From contig CAIOKP010000017.1 of NCBI GenBank assembly GCA_903858875.1, positions 1-36,797 of the forward strand: a stretch of 36,797 nt of DNA. Direction: 5' to 3'. This DNA is from an uncultured Sphingomonadales bacterium (lineage in GTDB: Bacteria > Pseudomonadota > Alphaproteobacteria > Sphingomonadales > Sphingomonadaceae). The translations under genes were made by a program, and so were the position numbers. Below, piece by piece: positions 18,265 through 27,815 of this stretch. Under the pieces are notes generated by a model. That model worked only from the letters and a program-made list of their open reading frames with translations. It did no database searches and had not been told where the DNA came from. Numbering within the stretch: position 1 is the first letter of the stretch; each line of letters starts with the position of its first letter.

Positions 18265-19755
18265 TCAGGCCAGCGCCGACGCGGGCAAGACTATCGTGTT
18301 CAACGAATCTGCCGGCAGATCGAGCGCCAGCGTTCGCCCCCCCACATCATAGCGCACCTGCTGCACCTGCCCGAGGCTGTTGCTGGCCACCAGCACCAGC
18401 GAGCCGTCGGGGTTGCGGAACGCCAGTTGGTCGTCAAAGCCCAGGAAGCTGTCGACCGGGATCGCCCGCGCGCCGGGGCGGACATGGCTGGCCAAATGGC
18501 GGATCAGCCAATAATCCTGCGTCAGCCGATAGGACCGCCGCGCGGGATCGACCACGACCAGACTGTTCTGCGGCCAACCCCAACCGCTCCAGCCGCCTTC
18601 GGGCATTGCAATGTTCCAATAGTTCCACGCCGATGCGCCAGCGTCGAAATATTGCTTGATGGTTTTCCAGCCATAGCGGGCATAGTGCCAATCATTGGTG
18701 CCCACGCCGCATTCCTGCTCGCTGCCCCACAATTCGATGTCGGGAAACCGGCTGCGTAACAACGGCAGGGCGCCTTTGCCAGCCCATTGCACGCCGATGC
18801 CCTTGACCACGGCGGCGGCCTTGGGGTCGGCCATCACGTGCGAAAACAGGTCGGCATTGCCGCGTTCCAGCGTGCCAAAGAACACTTTGACGCCATGGAG
18901 GTCCATCTCGCGCCCAAGGAACGGCAGGAACCGCGCCAACCCCTCCGGCGTCCAGCAGCACGAGGGGAAGGGCTGTGCCGAGTTGAATTCATTTTGCGGC
19001 ATGACCGTATCGATGCGAATGCCCTTGGCGGCGTAGGCCTCGACATAGCGCGCGAAATAGCGGGCATAGGCCGCGAAATAGCGGTCGTCCTGAAGGAAGC
19101 TGTCCTGCCCTTCCTTGCCATATTGGTCGGGGCGGATGCCGGTGTCGGGCTGGCCGGGCCAAGCGGGGGCTTGCGCATAATGGCCGCCCTTTTTCATCCA
19201 TGTCGGCGGCGACCATGGCGAGGCCCATAGCCGCAGATCGGGCTGAAACGCCTGCGCCGCCTTGATGAACGGGATCAGCGTGTCGTCATCATTGGCGATG
19301 GAAAAATGGTCGAGCGCAAAATCACCCGGGGTTTCGTCATAGGAATACCAGCGCCGCGAAATGTCATTGGCCCCCATCGGCGTCCGGCACAGCGACAGCG
19401 CGCAGCCATCCGTCCCGAACAGCGCCGACAGTGCCGCATGGCGATCAGCTGGTGTCAGCACGTTCAGCGCATCCCAACCCTTTTCGCTGAACGCCCCGCC
19501 GAAACCGGCGATGGTCTGGCGCGGGGTATCGAGGCGGACCGTCGCGTCGCTGGCAAACAGGCTGGCCGGCGCGCCGCCCAGCGCGGGCAGGGCGCGGCTT
19601 TGCCATGGCGCGCGGGCAGTGGTCGAAAACCACCGGGTGGCGGTCGCGTCGCTGGCGGTTGCGGCCACCACTGCGGTAGGTAGCAGGCTTTGGCCGGCCA
19701 CCGCGCCCATCAGGCCGAGCGCACCGCGGCGCGACAAGGCAAACGGATCAGTCAT
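18265..19755 (-). CDS. Exported glycoside hydrolase family 30 enzyme
   Basis: A 496-residue GH30 (glucosylceramidase-like) protein. The N-terminus carries a twin-arginine-like signal (LSRRGALGLMGAVA, residues 8-20), suggesting Tat export. The barrel shows QTIAGFGGAFSEKGWDAL (80-97), LCRTPMGANDIS, LWASPWSPPTWMK, the acid/base glutamate E256 in PQNEFNSA, and the likely nucleophile E346 in WGSEQECG. GH30 enzymes cleave beta-glucosides, beta-1,6-glucans or xylans; the subfamily cannot be fixed by eye. The C-terminal beta-sandwich with the terminal NTIVLP motif is present. Its ATG overlaps the DUF1593 stop by 8 bases, with AGAGGT about 8 bases upstream. Confidence 0.9.
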   Translation of the reverse strand: MTDPFALSRRGALGLMGAVAGQSLLPTAVVAATASDATATRWFSTTARAPWQSRALPALGGAPASLFASDATVRLDTPRQTIAGFGGAFSEKGWDALNVLTPADRHAALSALFGTDGCALSLCRTPMGANDISRRWYSYDETPGDFALDHFSIANDDDTLIPFIKAAQAFQPDLRLWASPWSPPTWMKKGGHYAQAPAWPGQPDTGIRPDQYGKEGQDSFLQDDRYFAAYARYFARYVEAYAAKGIRIDTVMPQNEFNSAQPFPSCCWTPEGLARFLPFLGREMDLHGVKVFFGTLERGNADLFSHVMADPKAAAVVKGIGVQWAGKGALPLLRSRFPDIELWGSEQECGVGTNDWHYARYGWKTIKQYFDAGASAWNYWNIAMPEGGWSGWGWPQNSLVVVDPARRSYRLTQDYWLIRHLASHVRPGARAIPVDSFLGFDDQLAFRNPDGSLVLVASNSLGQVQQVRYDVGGRTLALDLPADSLNTIVLPASALA

Positions 19756-21238
19756 CGTCGGATACCTCTAGAATGATGCGGCGATAACGGGTGAGGGCAG
19801 GCGTGCCGCTATCCGTGACGGCGAGGATGAGTTGCGCTTGCCGTTCGGCGGGGCAGGGCAGTTGCGGCAGATCGAGCCAGCTTTTGTCGCAGCGCGCCGT
19901 GACGGTGATCGTCGTGCGGGCGGCGGTTGGCTGGGCGATGCTGACCGCGGGGTTGGGCGCGCGCCCGTCGAAACCGGCCTCGGCATAGGCGAACCAGCGA
20001 TAGGTCAGGCGTTGGCCATCGGGGTCGCTGCTGGCGCTGGCGTCGAGCGGGATGATTTGCCCGACGCGGGCATGAATCACGACAGGGGCCACACCGGATA
20101 CGCCGTTGACGACCGGACGCGGCGGGTGGTTGGCCTTGGCAAAGGGCAGGACGGTCCAATCCATCCGCGCCGCGAAATCGTTTTGAAACGCCTCGCGCCA
20201 GCGCCAGATGGTCGCCTGATCGCTGGTGCGGCCGTCGATCGTGTCGGCGGAGGTGACGCGCATGAAACTGTCACCACCCTGGGTCCAGATCGGGCGCGCT
20301 TCGCCCGCCGGGGTGCGCCGCACATAGCGCCCGCCCCAGCCGCCCCAGCCAGGGGTTTCGGCATGGTTCAACCCATTGGGGATCAGACCGAGGAAAGACG
20401 GCGTATCGCCTTCCATAATGAACATATGGCGCGGATAGGCGGCCCCTAGCGGCCCCTTGGCGCGAATGTTCCGGTCGAGCCATTCGTTCGACACAGTGGT
20501 GAAATCGGCGCCTTCGCCGTTGCGGTAATAGCGGTCGCCCGAAATGCCGGTCCATGTCGCGCGGGCATAGTCTCCGCCATCGGGTGAGGACGGTGTGCCG
20601 ACCTAGAACAGCGTCGGATAGTCGCGGCGGATCGTGGCGCCGGCGTCATCCTGATCGCTGATCGCATAGACGCGGAGCTGGGCGATGAGGTTGGCGAAAT
20701 CGGCGGTGTTCAAGGTCTGGCGGGCATTGGCCAGCGCCTCGGCCAGCGTATTGGCTCCGCCCCATAGCGTCACCCACAGCGGGCGCGGGTCAGGCCGCCG
20801 TGCCGCCGCGATCAATGCCAGGGCCGCGGGCGAGGGATGCGCCGGATCGATCGCGGCCAGGCCATAGCCGGCAACGCCCGGCTGTACCCGCGCTGCCAGA
20901 TCCGCCGCGTCAGGATAGCCCGGCGCATTGGCGCGCAGTCCGGGCACAACTTTGGCATAGGCGGCGATGACGCGTTGCGCGATGTCCGGGCGGACCTTGT
21001 CACGCTGCCACACCGATGTGGTCGCGCCAAAGCCCTCGATGTCGATCTCGTTGGCATAGAGCAGCAGCCGCACCAGCGACATCTGGTCATCCGGTTCGTT
21101 ACCGATGTCGGACAGTACGAACAGGCGTGGATGCGGTTCGGTTTGCAGATTGGGGCGCGGATCGGCCGGGGCCTTGGCCGCGACCGGTTGGGTCGCGGCC
21201 AAGGCCAGCGCGGCGGCTAGGAGCTTACTGGCCCGCAC
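19748..21238 (-). pseudogene. DUF1593 / Sde0182-type nucleoside hydrolase-like protein, broken by an in-frame amber codon
   Basis: Two same-frame pieces form one family protein of about 496 codons, interrupted by TAG at 20603-20605 (codon 212). The first half has a signal-like segment, then PHPRLFVLSDIGNEPDDQMS, the nucleoside-hydrolase-like Asp cluster of DUF1593, and ends RRDYPTLF. After the TAG it continues at once with VGTPSSPDGGDY, ATWTGISGDRYY and SNEWLDRNIRAKGPLG, ending in a cadherin-like beta domain (DASASSDPDGQRLTYRWFAY). No bases are gained or lost, so one substitution, probably of a tyrosine codon, explains it. I took GTG 21238 as start because it gives a tidy signal peptide and a small overlap with the esterase; ATGs at 21283 and 21301 are alternatives. 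A free-standing start of the second half would be ATG 20494. Confidence 0.85.
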
Positions 21239-22727
21239 GGCGCTCGGTGAAGTCGAGGCGGGCGGTGTTGGGGTCTTCGACATGGGCGGCGCCCTTTGCA
21301 TCGATTATTTGCACGGTGGTGTCCCCGGCGGTGGCCTGTGGCCATGCGGGGGTGCCTGCGCCATCGGGCCGGCCGGTCTTGGCAAAATTGACCCAATAGC
21401 GGTGGGTCAGGCCGGCAACGGGGGCTTCCTCGGCAAGGGGCGCATCGCCTTTGCGTGCGGCAACAGTGTCGAACACATAGGGCAATTCGCTGGCATGCAT
21501 TGCGCCGCCAAACATTTCAGCCGACTTGGGCGTGGCATAGGCGAAGCGGTACAACCACACCTTGCCGCCACCGGCCGCCAGAGAACGGGCCACGAGGCGA
21601 GCGGGTTCCTTGAACATCCGGTCGGCGGCGGCGGCGATGGCCACATGCATGCCGGGCGCTGTGCCGGTGGGGTCGTACAGCACGCGGGCGGCATCAGCGT
21701 CCGGGCCGAATGGCGCAAAGATCTTGGCCTTATCCTGCTCAAACGACAGGCCATCGGCGGAATTCGACCCGACGATCACCGGCACATTCGCCGTCAGCCC
21801 TGCCGCAATGGCGTCATCCGGGGCGCCCAGGATCGTCTGGCCATCGACCATTGGGCCGGAATAGCCGGGCTTGGCCATGGTCATCATCGATAGATCGGCG
21901 GTCACTTGCGCCTCGGGCAGCGCGCGCAATTGCGCGGCGGTCAGGCCGGGGGCGAATTGCGCCCCGATCCGCGCCGCCTTGGCCAGCGTCGGCTGGGGCA
22001 GGGTGCCGTTGCGGCCCCCGCCGCTCTCGATAATGGCTTGCGAAAACAGCCCGCGCGCCATGGGCGATTGCAACAGCATGTGCATCGACATGCCGCCCGC
22101 GCTTTCGCCAAATACGGTGACGCGCGATGGATCGCCGCCAAAACGCGCGACATTGGCCTGCACCCATTTGAGCGCCGCGATTTGATCGAGGAAACCGAAA
22201 TTGCCGCCCAACCCTTCGGCCGCAAGGCCGGGGTGGGCAAAAAAGCCGAACCGGCCGAGGCGGTAATTGAGGCTGACAAACACCACGCCGTCGCGCGCGA
22301 AATTCGCGCCGGAATAGACGCCGGGCGACGACCCGCCGTTCACAAAACCGCCGCCGTGGATCCACACCATGACGGGCAATTTGGCGCCCGTTGCCGCGCT
22401 GGCTGGCTTCCACACGTTGAGCACGAGGCAATCCTCGGCCGGTGTCGTGGTGATTGGGGCCGAATCCGGCGGAAACGGCGCTTGGGCGCAATCGTGGCCA
22501 AAGGCCGCCGCCGAACGGATGCCGGTCCATGGCGCGACGGGCTGCGGCGCGCGCCAGCGGTTTTCACCCACTGGCGCGGCGGCATAGGGAATGCCCTTGA
22601 AGGCGGCGACAGCGCCTTCGGTTATCCCGGACACCGTACCGCCGGTCACGGTAACGGTTTGGGCAAGCACAGGGCTGGCGACAGCCAGCAGGGATGCGGC
22701 GACGAGTATAGCGCTATGCTTGCCCAT
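21225..22727 (-). CDS. Exported type B carboxylesterase
   Basis: A 500-residue alpha/beta-hydrolase of the carboxylesterase type B family. A signal peptide (1-22, LLAVASPVLAQ) directs it to the periplasm or beyond. The oxyanion hole is HGGGF (about 124-128), the nucleophile S209 lies in GESAGG, the acid is probably the Glu in SADGLSFEQD, and the histidine is in FGGAMHASELPY. EDCLVLNVWKP is the usual motif before the oxyanion loop. ATG 22727 was chosen over 22901 because it is 4 bp past the GH3 stop, has AAGGA at good spacing and starts the signal peptide. It probably removes acyl or aryl ester decorations from the glycan or glycoside handled by the locus; the actual ester is unknown. Confidence 0.9.
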   Translation of the reverse strand: MGKHSAILVAASLLAVASPVLAQTVTVTGGTVSGITEGAVAAFKGIPYAAAPVGENRWRAPQPVAPWTGIRSAAAFGHDCAQAPFPPDSAPITTTPAEDCLVLNVWKPASAATGAKLPVMVWIHGGGFVNGGSSPGVYSGANFARDGVVFVSLNYRLGRFGFFAHPGLAAEGLGGNFGFLDQIAALKWVQANVARFGGDPSRVTVFGESAGGMSMHMLLQSPMARGLFSQAIIESGGGRNGTLPQPTLAKAARIGAQFAPGLTAAQLRALPEAQVTADLSMMTMAKPGYSGPMVDGQTILGAPDDAIAAGLTANVPVIVGSNSADGLSFEQDKAKIFAPFGPDADAARVLYDPTGTAPGMHVAIAAAADRMFKEPARLVARSLAAGGGKVWLYRFAYATPKSAEMFGGAMHASELPYVFDTVAARKGDAPLAEEAPVAGLTHRYWVNFAKTGRPDGAGTPAWPQATAGDTTVQIIDAKGAAHVEDPNTARLDFTERRAGQ

Positions 22728-22731
22728 GGGG

Positions 22732-24945
22732 TCAGTCCTTCTTCTTGGCGGCAGCGATGCTGGCGGTGACGGGGGTGCCAAGGTGTTCGGCATCCTCACC
22801 CAGGGCAAAGCTGTATTGGCCGCCCTTGATTGTCCAGCCGTCCTTCGTCCAATCGGCCAGCAGGCGCGGGTCGATGGTGACCGACACCGGCTTTTCTTCA
22901 CCCGCCTTCAGATCGACGCGGGCAAAGCCGACCAGACGCTGCTTGGCCTCTGCCCCACGTGCGGTGAGATAGAGCTGTGCCACGGTGGCGCCGGGACGCG
23001 CGCCGGTGTTCTTGACCGTAAAGCTGGCCTTAAGCCCGTTAACCTTCAACCCGGTGTTGGCAAAGCTGGTGTAGCTGAGGCCATAGCCGAACGGGAACAG
23101 CGACTTTTGCTTGGTCCGTGCGAACCAGCGATAGCCGACGTCCGAACCCTCGATGTCGTAATTCGCCGACAACTTGGCATCGGGCGATGGCGGGTCACCG
23201 GAGAAGTTGGTTTCCAGATCCCAATAGCCATCAAGCACCGGACGCGGCAATTGCGCCGTGCTGGCTGGGAAAGTGACCGGCAAGTGGCCCGACGGGTTGG
23301 TATCGCCGAACAGCACGGAGGCGATGGCATCGCCGCCCCGCGCGCCCGAATACCACGCTTCGATCACTGCTGGCACCTTGTCGAGCCATGGCATGGCCAC
23401 CGGGTTGCCGGTTTCCAACACGACGATCGTGTGCGGATTGGCCGCGACCACCGCCGCGATCAGCGCGTCCTGACCATTGGGCAGCGTCAGATCGCCCTGA
23501 TCCTTGCCCTCGGTTGACCACTTGGTTGCAAAGACAATCGCAACGTCGGCCTTCTTGGCCTGATCCACCGCCTCGGCGATGATCGAGCCATCGCGATAGG
23601 TCACGTTGGCGTCCTTGGCGTTGGCGCGGATGCCGGCCAGCGGGGCGACGCCCTGATAATGCTGGCTAAAGAACGATGCCCATGGGCCGTCGCCGCCGAG
23701 CGGGATTGCCACCTTGGGGCCACCGACCCCGTCGACCTGGCTCGAACCGCCGCCCGACAGCACGCCGGCAACGGCATAGCCGCCGATCACCGCAATGTGC
23801 TTGGCCGTTTTGGCCAAAGGCAGCAGGTTCCCGGTGTTCTTCAACAATACGATGCCCTGCTTGGCGGCTTCCAGCGCCACTTCGCCATGGGCGGCAAAGT
23901 CGATCGCGCCGCCGGGCTTGGCGTCGTTCTTGTCGATGCCGGCGGCATAAATCGCGGTCAGCACGCGCTTGTTCATGTCATTCAGCCGCGCCGCCCACTT
24001 GGGATCAGCCTTGGCCTTGGCGGCCAGATCGGCGCCGAAGAACACTTTGGGGTCCAACTGGGCGCCCGATTGCTGATCCAGTCCGTGGATCGCGGTATCC
24101 AGCGAGGGCACCGCGCCCCAGTCGGACATCACGAAGCCCTTCCAATGCCAATCATGCTTCAACACGGTGTTGAGCAACATGTCATGGTCGCAACCATGCG
24201 TGCCATTGATGACATTGTACGAGCACATCACCGACAGGGGCTGGCCCTGTTCGATGCCGATTTCGAAGGCCAGCAGGTCGCTTTCGCGCGCGGCGGCTTC
24301 GCTGATGCGGGTGTCGACGAACTTGCGGCCGGTCTCTTGCCCATTCAGCGCGAAGTGCTTGATAGTCGAGATGATGCCGTTCGATTGAATACCACGGATC
24401 GCCGCGCCGACCAGCGTGCCGGACAGCAGCGGATCTTCGGACAGATATTCAAACGTGCGGCCATTGCGCGGATCGCGGGTCAGGTTGACGCCGCCGGCCA
24501 GCAGCACGTTAAAGCCCTTGGCGCGGGCCTCCGAACCGATCATCGCACCGCCAGCTTCGAGGATGGCGGGGTTCCAGGTGGCCGCTTGTGCCAGACCGGA
24601 CGGCAGCGCCGTTGCGCCATCGCCGCGCAACCCGTTGACATAGGCAACGCCGAGCGAGGCATCGCTTTCCTTCAACGCGGGCACGCCCAGTCGCGCAACG
24701 CCTGGCACATAGCCTGCGCCGGGGATGGCGTCGGCGGGCACCTTGGCGCTGTTCGGGCCGAACGGCAGGGGCATGATACCATGCGTCAGAACGGTCTTTT
24801 CATCGGCGTTCATCGCCTTGACCGTTGCGACCGCGTGGGCTTCGGCGCGGGCGATATCGGCGGCGGTCGGGGCGTCGGCCTGCGCCGTGCCATAGGTCAG
24901 CGCCATCACGGCGGCGCCGGCCATCATCCAGCTATGTTTCGTCAT
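22732..24945 (-). CDS. Exported glycoside hydrolase family 3 beta-glucosidase
   Basis: A 737-residue GH3 enzyme with a signal peptide (1-23, ending AQA). The TIM-barrel domain shows the substrate-binding GVNLTRDPRNGRTFEYLSEDP, KHFALNGQETGR and the nucleophile Asp275 in FVMSDWGAVPS. The second domain has GIVLLKNTGNLLPL and the STEGKDQGDLTLPNGQ region expected to hold the acid/base Glu. A C-terminal fibronectin-like domain (FPFGYGLSYTSF onward) completes the three-domain architecture. It should release glucose or related residues from beta-linked oligosaccharides. ATG 24945 has AAGGGA at suitable spacing; the longer frame to 25029 runs through the upstream hairpin. Confidence 0.92.
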   Translation of the reverse strand: MTKHSWMMAGAAVMALTYGTAQADAPTAADIARAEAHAVATVKAMNADEKTVLTHGIMPLPFGPNSAKVPADAIPGAGYVPGVARLGVPALKESDASLGVAYVNGLRGDGATALPSGLAQAATWNPAILEAGGAMIGSEARAKGFNVLLAGGVNLTRDPRNGRTFEYLSEDPLLSGTLVGAAIRGIQSNGIISTIKHFALNGQETGRKFVDTRISEAAARESDLLAFEIGIEQGQPLSVMCSYNVINGTHGCDHDMLLNTVLKHDWHWKGFVMSDWGAVPSLDTAIHGLDQQSGAQLDPKVFFGADLAAKAKADPKWAARLNDMNKRVLTAIYAAGIDKNDAKPGGAIDFAAHGEVALEAAKQGIVLLKNTGNLLPLAKTAKHIAVIGGYAVAGVLSGGGSSQVDGVGGPKVAIPLGGDGPWASFFSQHYQGVAPLAGIRANAKDANVTYRDGSIIAEAVDQAKKADVAIVFATKWSTEGKDQGDLTLPNGQDALIAAVVAANPHTIVVLETGNPVAMPWLDKVPAVIEAWYSGARGGDAIASVLFGDTNPSGHLPVTFPASTAQLPRPVLDGYWDLETNFSGDPPSPDAKLSANYDIEGSDVGYRWFARTKQKSLFPFGYGLSYTSFANTGLKVNGLKASFTVKNTGARPGATVAQLYLTARGAEAKQRLVGFARVDLKAGEEKPVSVTIDPRLLADWTKDGWTIKGGQYSFALGEDAEHLGTPVTASIAAAKKKD

Positions 24946-24991
24946 GTTGCAATCCCTTGTTCGTAAAATCGGTTGCTGCCCCAACATGCAA

Positions 24992-25025
24992 ACAGCCGCA
25001 AACCTGAGGGAAGGTTTGCGGCTGT
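24992..25025. terminator. Perfect 14-bp hairpin between the TonB receptor and GH3 genes
   Basis: 24992-25005 pairs perfectly with 25012-25025 around a six-base GAGGGA loop. On the minus strand the stem is followed by TTTGC, a weak T tract. It lies just after the receptor stop and before the GH3 ribosome binding site. Likely a partial terminator or a 3'-end stabiliser that sets receptor mRNA above the enzyme mRNAs. Confidence 0.7.
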
Positions 25026-25054
25026 CCATGTTCTTTTGGGCTGTAGGATGGCCC

Positions 25055-27436
25055 TTAGAACTTGAAGCCGGTCCGCAGGCCGAAGGTGCGCGGATCGGAC
25101 ATCGTGACCGAGGAGGCGCTGCCGGTGACGAGCGAGACCTTGTTCTCGATATTCTTCACAAAGGCCGTGGCATACCACGCGTGGTTAGGCGCGTTGTAGG
25201 TCAGGCTGGCCTGAGTCTTGGTCTGCGACGGCGTCCACAGCTTTAGCCAGTACGGGCCATTGTCGCCAAAGACGGTGACCGAGTAGGCCGACGAATACCG
25301 CGTGCCGAGCGAAGCGACGACTTCTGCATCGCCAACCGGGATGGCGTACTTCACAGAGGCGTACATCACGGTCGAAGGGGTGCGGTCCAGTTTCTGACCG
25401 GCGTAATTGGCCAGCTGACCATTGGCATTGACCGTGCAAGCACCCGAACTATCAAGACCGCTGGGGCAGAACTGGCGATAGTGACCATCGGTGAGGTCGA
25501 AACCAGCCGTGACGTTGAGGCCCTTCATCGGGTTCAACTGGGTCTCGAACTCCCAACCGAGCACCGAGGCCTTACCGGCGTTGGTGGTGATGGTCTGCAA
25601 CGCGCCGTTTACCGGTACGATCGCCGACAGCTGGAGGTTCTGGTAGTCGTAGTAGAAGACGTTGGTGTCGATCTTTACGCCCGGCGCGACGGTGCCGCGA
25701 TACCCGATTTCGTAATCGGTCAGCGTTTCGGGCTGGTAATAAATCGCGTGCTGATCGCCCATGGCGTAGTTGCAGCGTTCACCCTGCGAGCTGACCAGCG
25801 ACTGGCCCGGTGCGCCGGTCGAGCAACCGTCACCAAAGCCGCCTTCCTTATAGCCGGTGGCAATCGAGCCATACAGCAGGCCGCGGCCCACATCGGCGTC
25901 AAAACCAACGCGCCAGGTCAGCTTCTTGCTCTGGATATCGCCGTCGTTGACATAGCTGCGACCGGCCGCGCCCGAGGTCAGGTCATACTGACCACCGGCA
26001 TAGACGTTCGAGCCCAGATTGTTTTCATGGACGGTGTGACCATAGCGGTTGAGATCGTCCGAGGTATAGCGGGCACCCGCCGTCAAGCGCAGGTGATCCG
26101 TGACCTTATAGGTCGACTGCGTGAACGCGCCCTTGGTTGCCGAGATCGTGTGTTGCGGGAAACCGTAGATATAGGTGTTGCCGAAAGCCGGCGGTGCCAG
26201 ATCATAGATGTAGAAGGCGATCCGCGATTCCTCGCGGAAGTAGTACAGGCCACCTTGAATCTTCAGCGGGCCATCGCCCGAATTGGCGAGACGCAGTTCG
26301 TGCGACTGCTGCGTATAATCGCCGTTGAACGTACCGGGCAGGTTGCCGCCGATCAGGACGTTGCTGTTTTCCTGCGCTTCATACTGGCGGATCGAGCCGA
26401 TGTAGGTCGCCTTGACCGGGCCGAAATTGTAGTTGAATTCGGCATCGAGGTTATACGCAATGTCGTTGACATCGGGTTTCGACGAACCGGTGTACCCACC
26501 ACCATACTGATTGGTGGTCGGCAGGCCAGTCGCCAGTGGCGTGTTGAACGAGGCCCACGGCAGCGAGCTGGTCAATGCCTGGCTGGTATTGCCGATCGGG
26601 GCCCAGGTCGCGGTGCGCTGTGCCGTCGGGGTTGCGCCGCTCTGAATGTTGAAGAAATTGCTGGTGGCCACCGAGCTGTCGCGCGAACCGTTCAGCTTTG
26701 AATAGGACCCGCGCAGCAGCAGGTCGCCATTGTCACCCAGCTTGAACAGACCCTGCAGACGGGCGCTGACGTTGGTGCGGAAATTCTTGTTGTAATTGGC
26801 ATCGCCGGGCGCCGACTGGGTGAAATTGTCACGCGAGTCATAGCTGGCCGACAGGCGGAACGCGGCCCAATCGTTGGCGGGCAAATTCACAAAACCATCG
26901 GCGTTGATGGCGTTATAATTGCCATAACCGAGGTTGCCAGCAGCCGAAAACGCCTTGAAATCAGGTTTGTTGGTGATCACGTTGATCACGCCGGCGGTGG
27001 TGTTGCGGCCGTACAGCGTGCCCTGTGGGCCCTTCAACACTTCGACGTCGTGGATGTCGAGAAACGCCACGTCGGCTTCTTGCGGACGGGCGATATAGAT
27101 GCCGTCGAGCAAGAAGGCAGCCGAAGGGTTGCCCTTTTCGGTGCCGTCGGTGCTGGTCACGCCGCGGATCGTGATCTGGAGGCCGTTGGTGCGGTCGATC
27201 GACAGGTTCGAGACCTGTTCACCAAGGTTGGCCGGGTTGGTAATCCCCTTGTCGCGCAGGCCGTCGCCCGAAATCGCGGTGATCGCGATAGGCGTCTTGG
27301 ACAGCAGCGTGTTTTCGCGGGTGGCGGTGACGATGATGTCACCATCGCTGGTGGTCTGTGCAGCCTGAGCCATGGCAGCAGACGACGTCATAATGGCAAT
27401 AGCGGACACGACGCCCGCCAAGGCGACTTTCTTCAT
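25055..27436 (-). CDS. TonB-dependent outer membrane receptor of the carbohydrate locus
   Basis: A 793-residue outer membrane receptor. It has a signal peptide (1-23, MTSSAAMA), a TonB-box-like IIVTATR (34-40), a plug domain (about 45-150, with ITIRGVTSTDG, VEVLKGPQGTLYGRNTTAGVINV) and a 22-strand-type barrel rich in aromatic residues, ending GLRTGFKF with the terminal Phe. No SusD homologue is adjacent, as usual for proteobacterial loci. It probably imports the oligosaccharide or glycoside that the downstream hydrolases process. AAGGAGAGG just before the ATG is a strong ribosome binding site. Two LacI-type operators lie about 65-90 bp upstream. Confidence 0.93.
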   Translation of the reverse strand: MKKVALAGVVSAIAIMTSSAAMAQAAQTTSDGDIIVTATRENTLLSKTPIAITAISGDGLRDKGITNPANLGEQVSNLSIDRTNGLQITIRGVTSTDGTEKGNPSAAFLLDGIYIARPQEADVAFLDIHDVEVLKGPQGTLYGRNTTAGVINVITNKPDFKAFSAAGNLGYGNYNAINADGFVNLPANDWAAFRLSASYDSRDNFTQSAPGDANYNKNFRTNVSARLQGLFKLGDNGDLLLRGSYSKLNGSRDSSVATSNFFNIQSGATPTAQRTATWAPIGNTSQALTSSLPWASFNTPLATGLPTTNQYGGGYTGSSKPDVNDIAYNLDAEFNYNFGPVKATYIGSIRQYEAQENSNVLIGGNLPGTFNGDYTQQSHELRLANSGDGPLKIQGGLYYFREESRIAFYIYDLAPPAFGNTYIYGFPQHTISATKGAFTQSTYKVTDHLRLTAGARYTSDDLNRYGHTVHENNLGSNVYAGGQYDLTSGAAGRSYVNDGDIQSKKLTWRVGFDADVGRGLLYGSIATGYKEGGFGDGCSTGAPGQSLVSSQGERCNYAMGDQHAIYYQPETLTDYEIGYRGTVAPGVKIDTNVFYYDYQNLQLSAIVPVNGALQTITTNAGKASVLGWEFETQLNPMKGLNVTAGFDLTDGHYRQFCPSGLDSSGACTVNANGQLANYAGQKLDRTPSTVMYASVKYAIPVGDAEVVASLGTRYSSAYSVTVFGDNGPYWLKLWTPSQTKTQASLTYNAPNHAWYATAFVKNIENKVSLVTGSASSVTMSDPRTFGLRTGFKF

Positions 27437-27499
27437 AGACCCTCTCCTTCGTGATGGGGCGAACCAAGTCCACCCTCCAATGCACTGGTTGTATAGTCA

Positions 27500-27511
27500 G
27501 ACAACGCTGTC
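27500..27511. promoter_or_regulatory. LacI-family operator 1 (receptor promoter)
   Basis: GACAACGCTGTC is a dyad with five of six base pairs symmetric and the central CG typical of LacI/GalR operators. It lies 64 bp upstream of the receptor ATG. Confidence 0.7.
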
Positions 27512-27513
27512 AA

Positions 27514-27525
27514 GACGGCGCTGTC
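27514..27525. promoter_or_regulatory. LacI-family operator 2 (receptor promoter)
   Basis: GACGGCGCTGTC shares the half site and central CG with operator 1, again five of six pairs symmetric. Its centre is 14 bp from that of operator 1, about one and a third helical turns, allowing a tandem pair on the receptor promoter. Confidence 0.58.
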
Positions 27526-27803
27526 AATCTGGAGTAGATGTGGTAATTTGATCACGGTAATGTTGCAGGCATGCGATTTTAAGCATGGAAATCAGACAAA
27601 TAAGGCAATTTCCCGGCGCAATCCATAGACGCCAATCAGGTCACAGATATGGGGCGAACGCCCCTGCGTGCGGGGTCGGATTGCCGTTGCCACTGATACC
27701 AAGGTCATCACGGGCAATCACATAACTTGCTGTTTTATTTCCTGATTTACGTCTGCGGCACTGTACTCGAACGGCTATCCGCTGTGTGAAATTTGACATT
27801 TTA

Positions 27804-27815
27804 GACAACGCTGCC
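27804..27815. promoter_or_regulatory. LacI-family operator 3 (regulator promoter)
   Basis: GACAACGCTGCC repeats the first ten bases of operator 1 and is preceded in both by AGAC context. It sits 5 bp after the TTGACA at 27793-27798, about 90 bp before the regulator ATG, so it would permit autoregulation and looping to operators 1 and 2, some 300 bp away. Confidence 0.65.

Noticed and set aside
23659-24966. Open frame of about 435 codons on the plus strand
   Set aside because: Antisense to the GH3 gene, no family motif or credible start; a shadow of the GH3 codon bias.
25481-26701. Long open frame on the plus strand, about 406 codons
   Set aside because: It lies entirely antisense to the TonB receptor gene, has no recognisable domain, and long antisense frames are common in GC-rich codon-biased genes.
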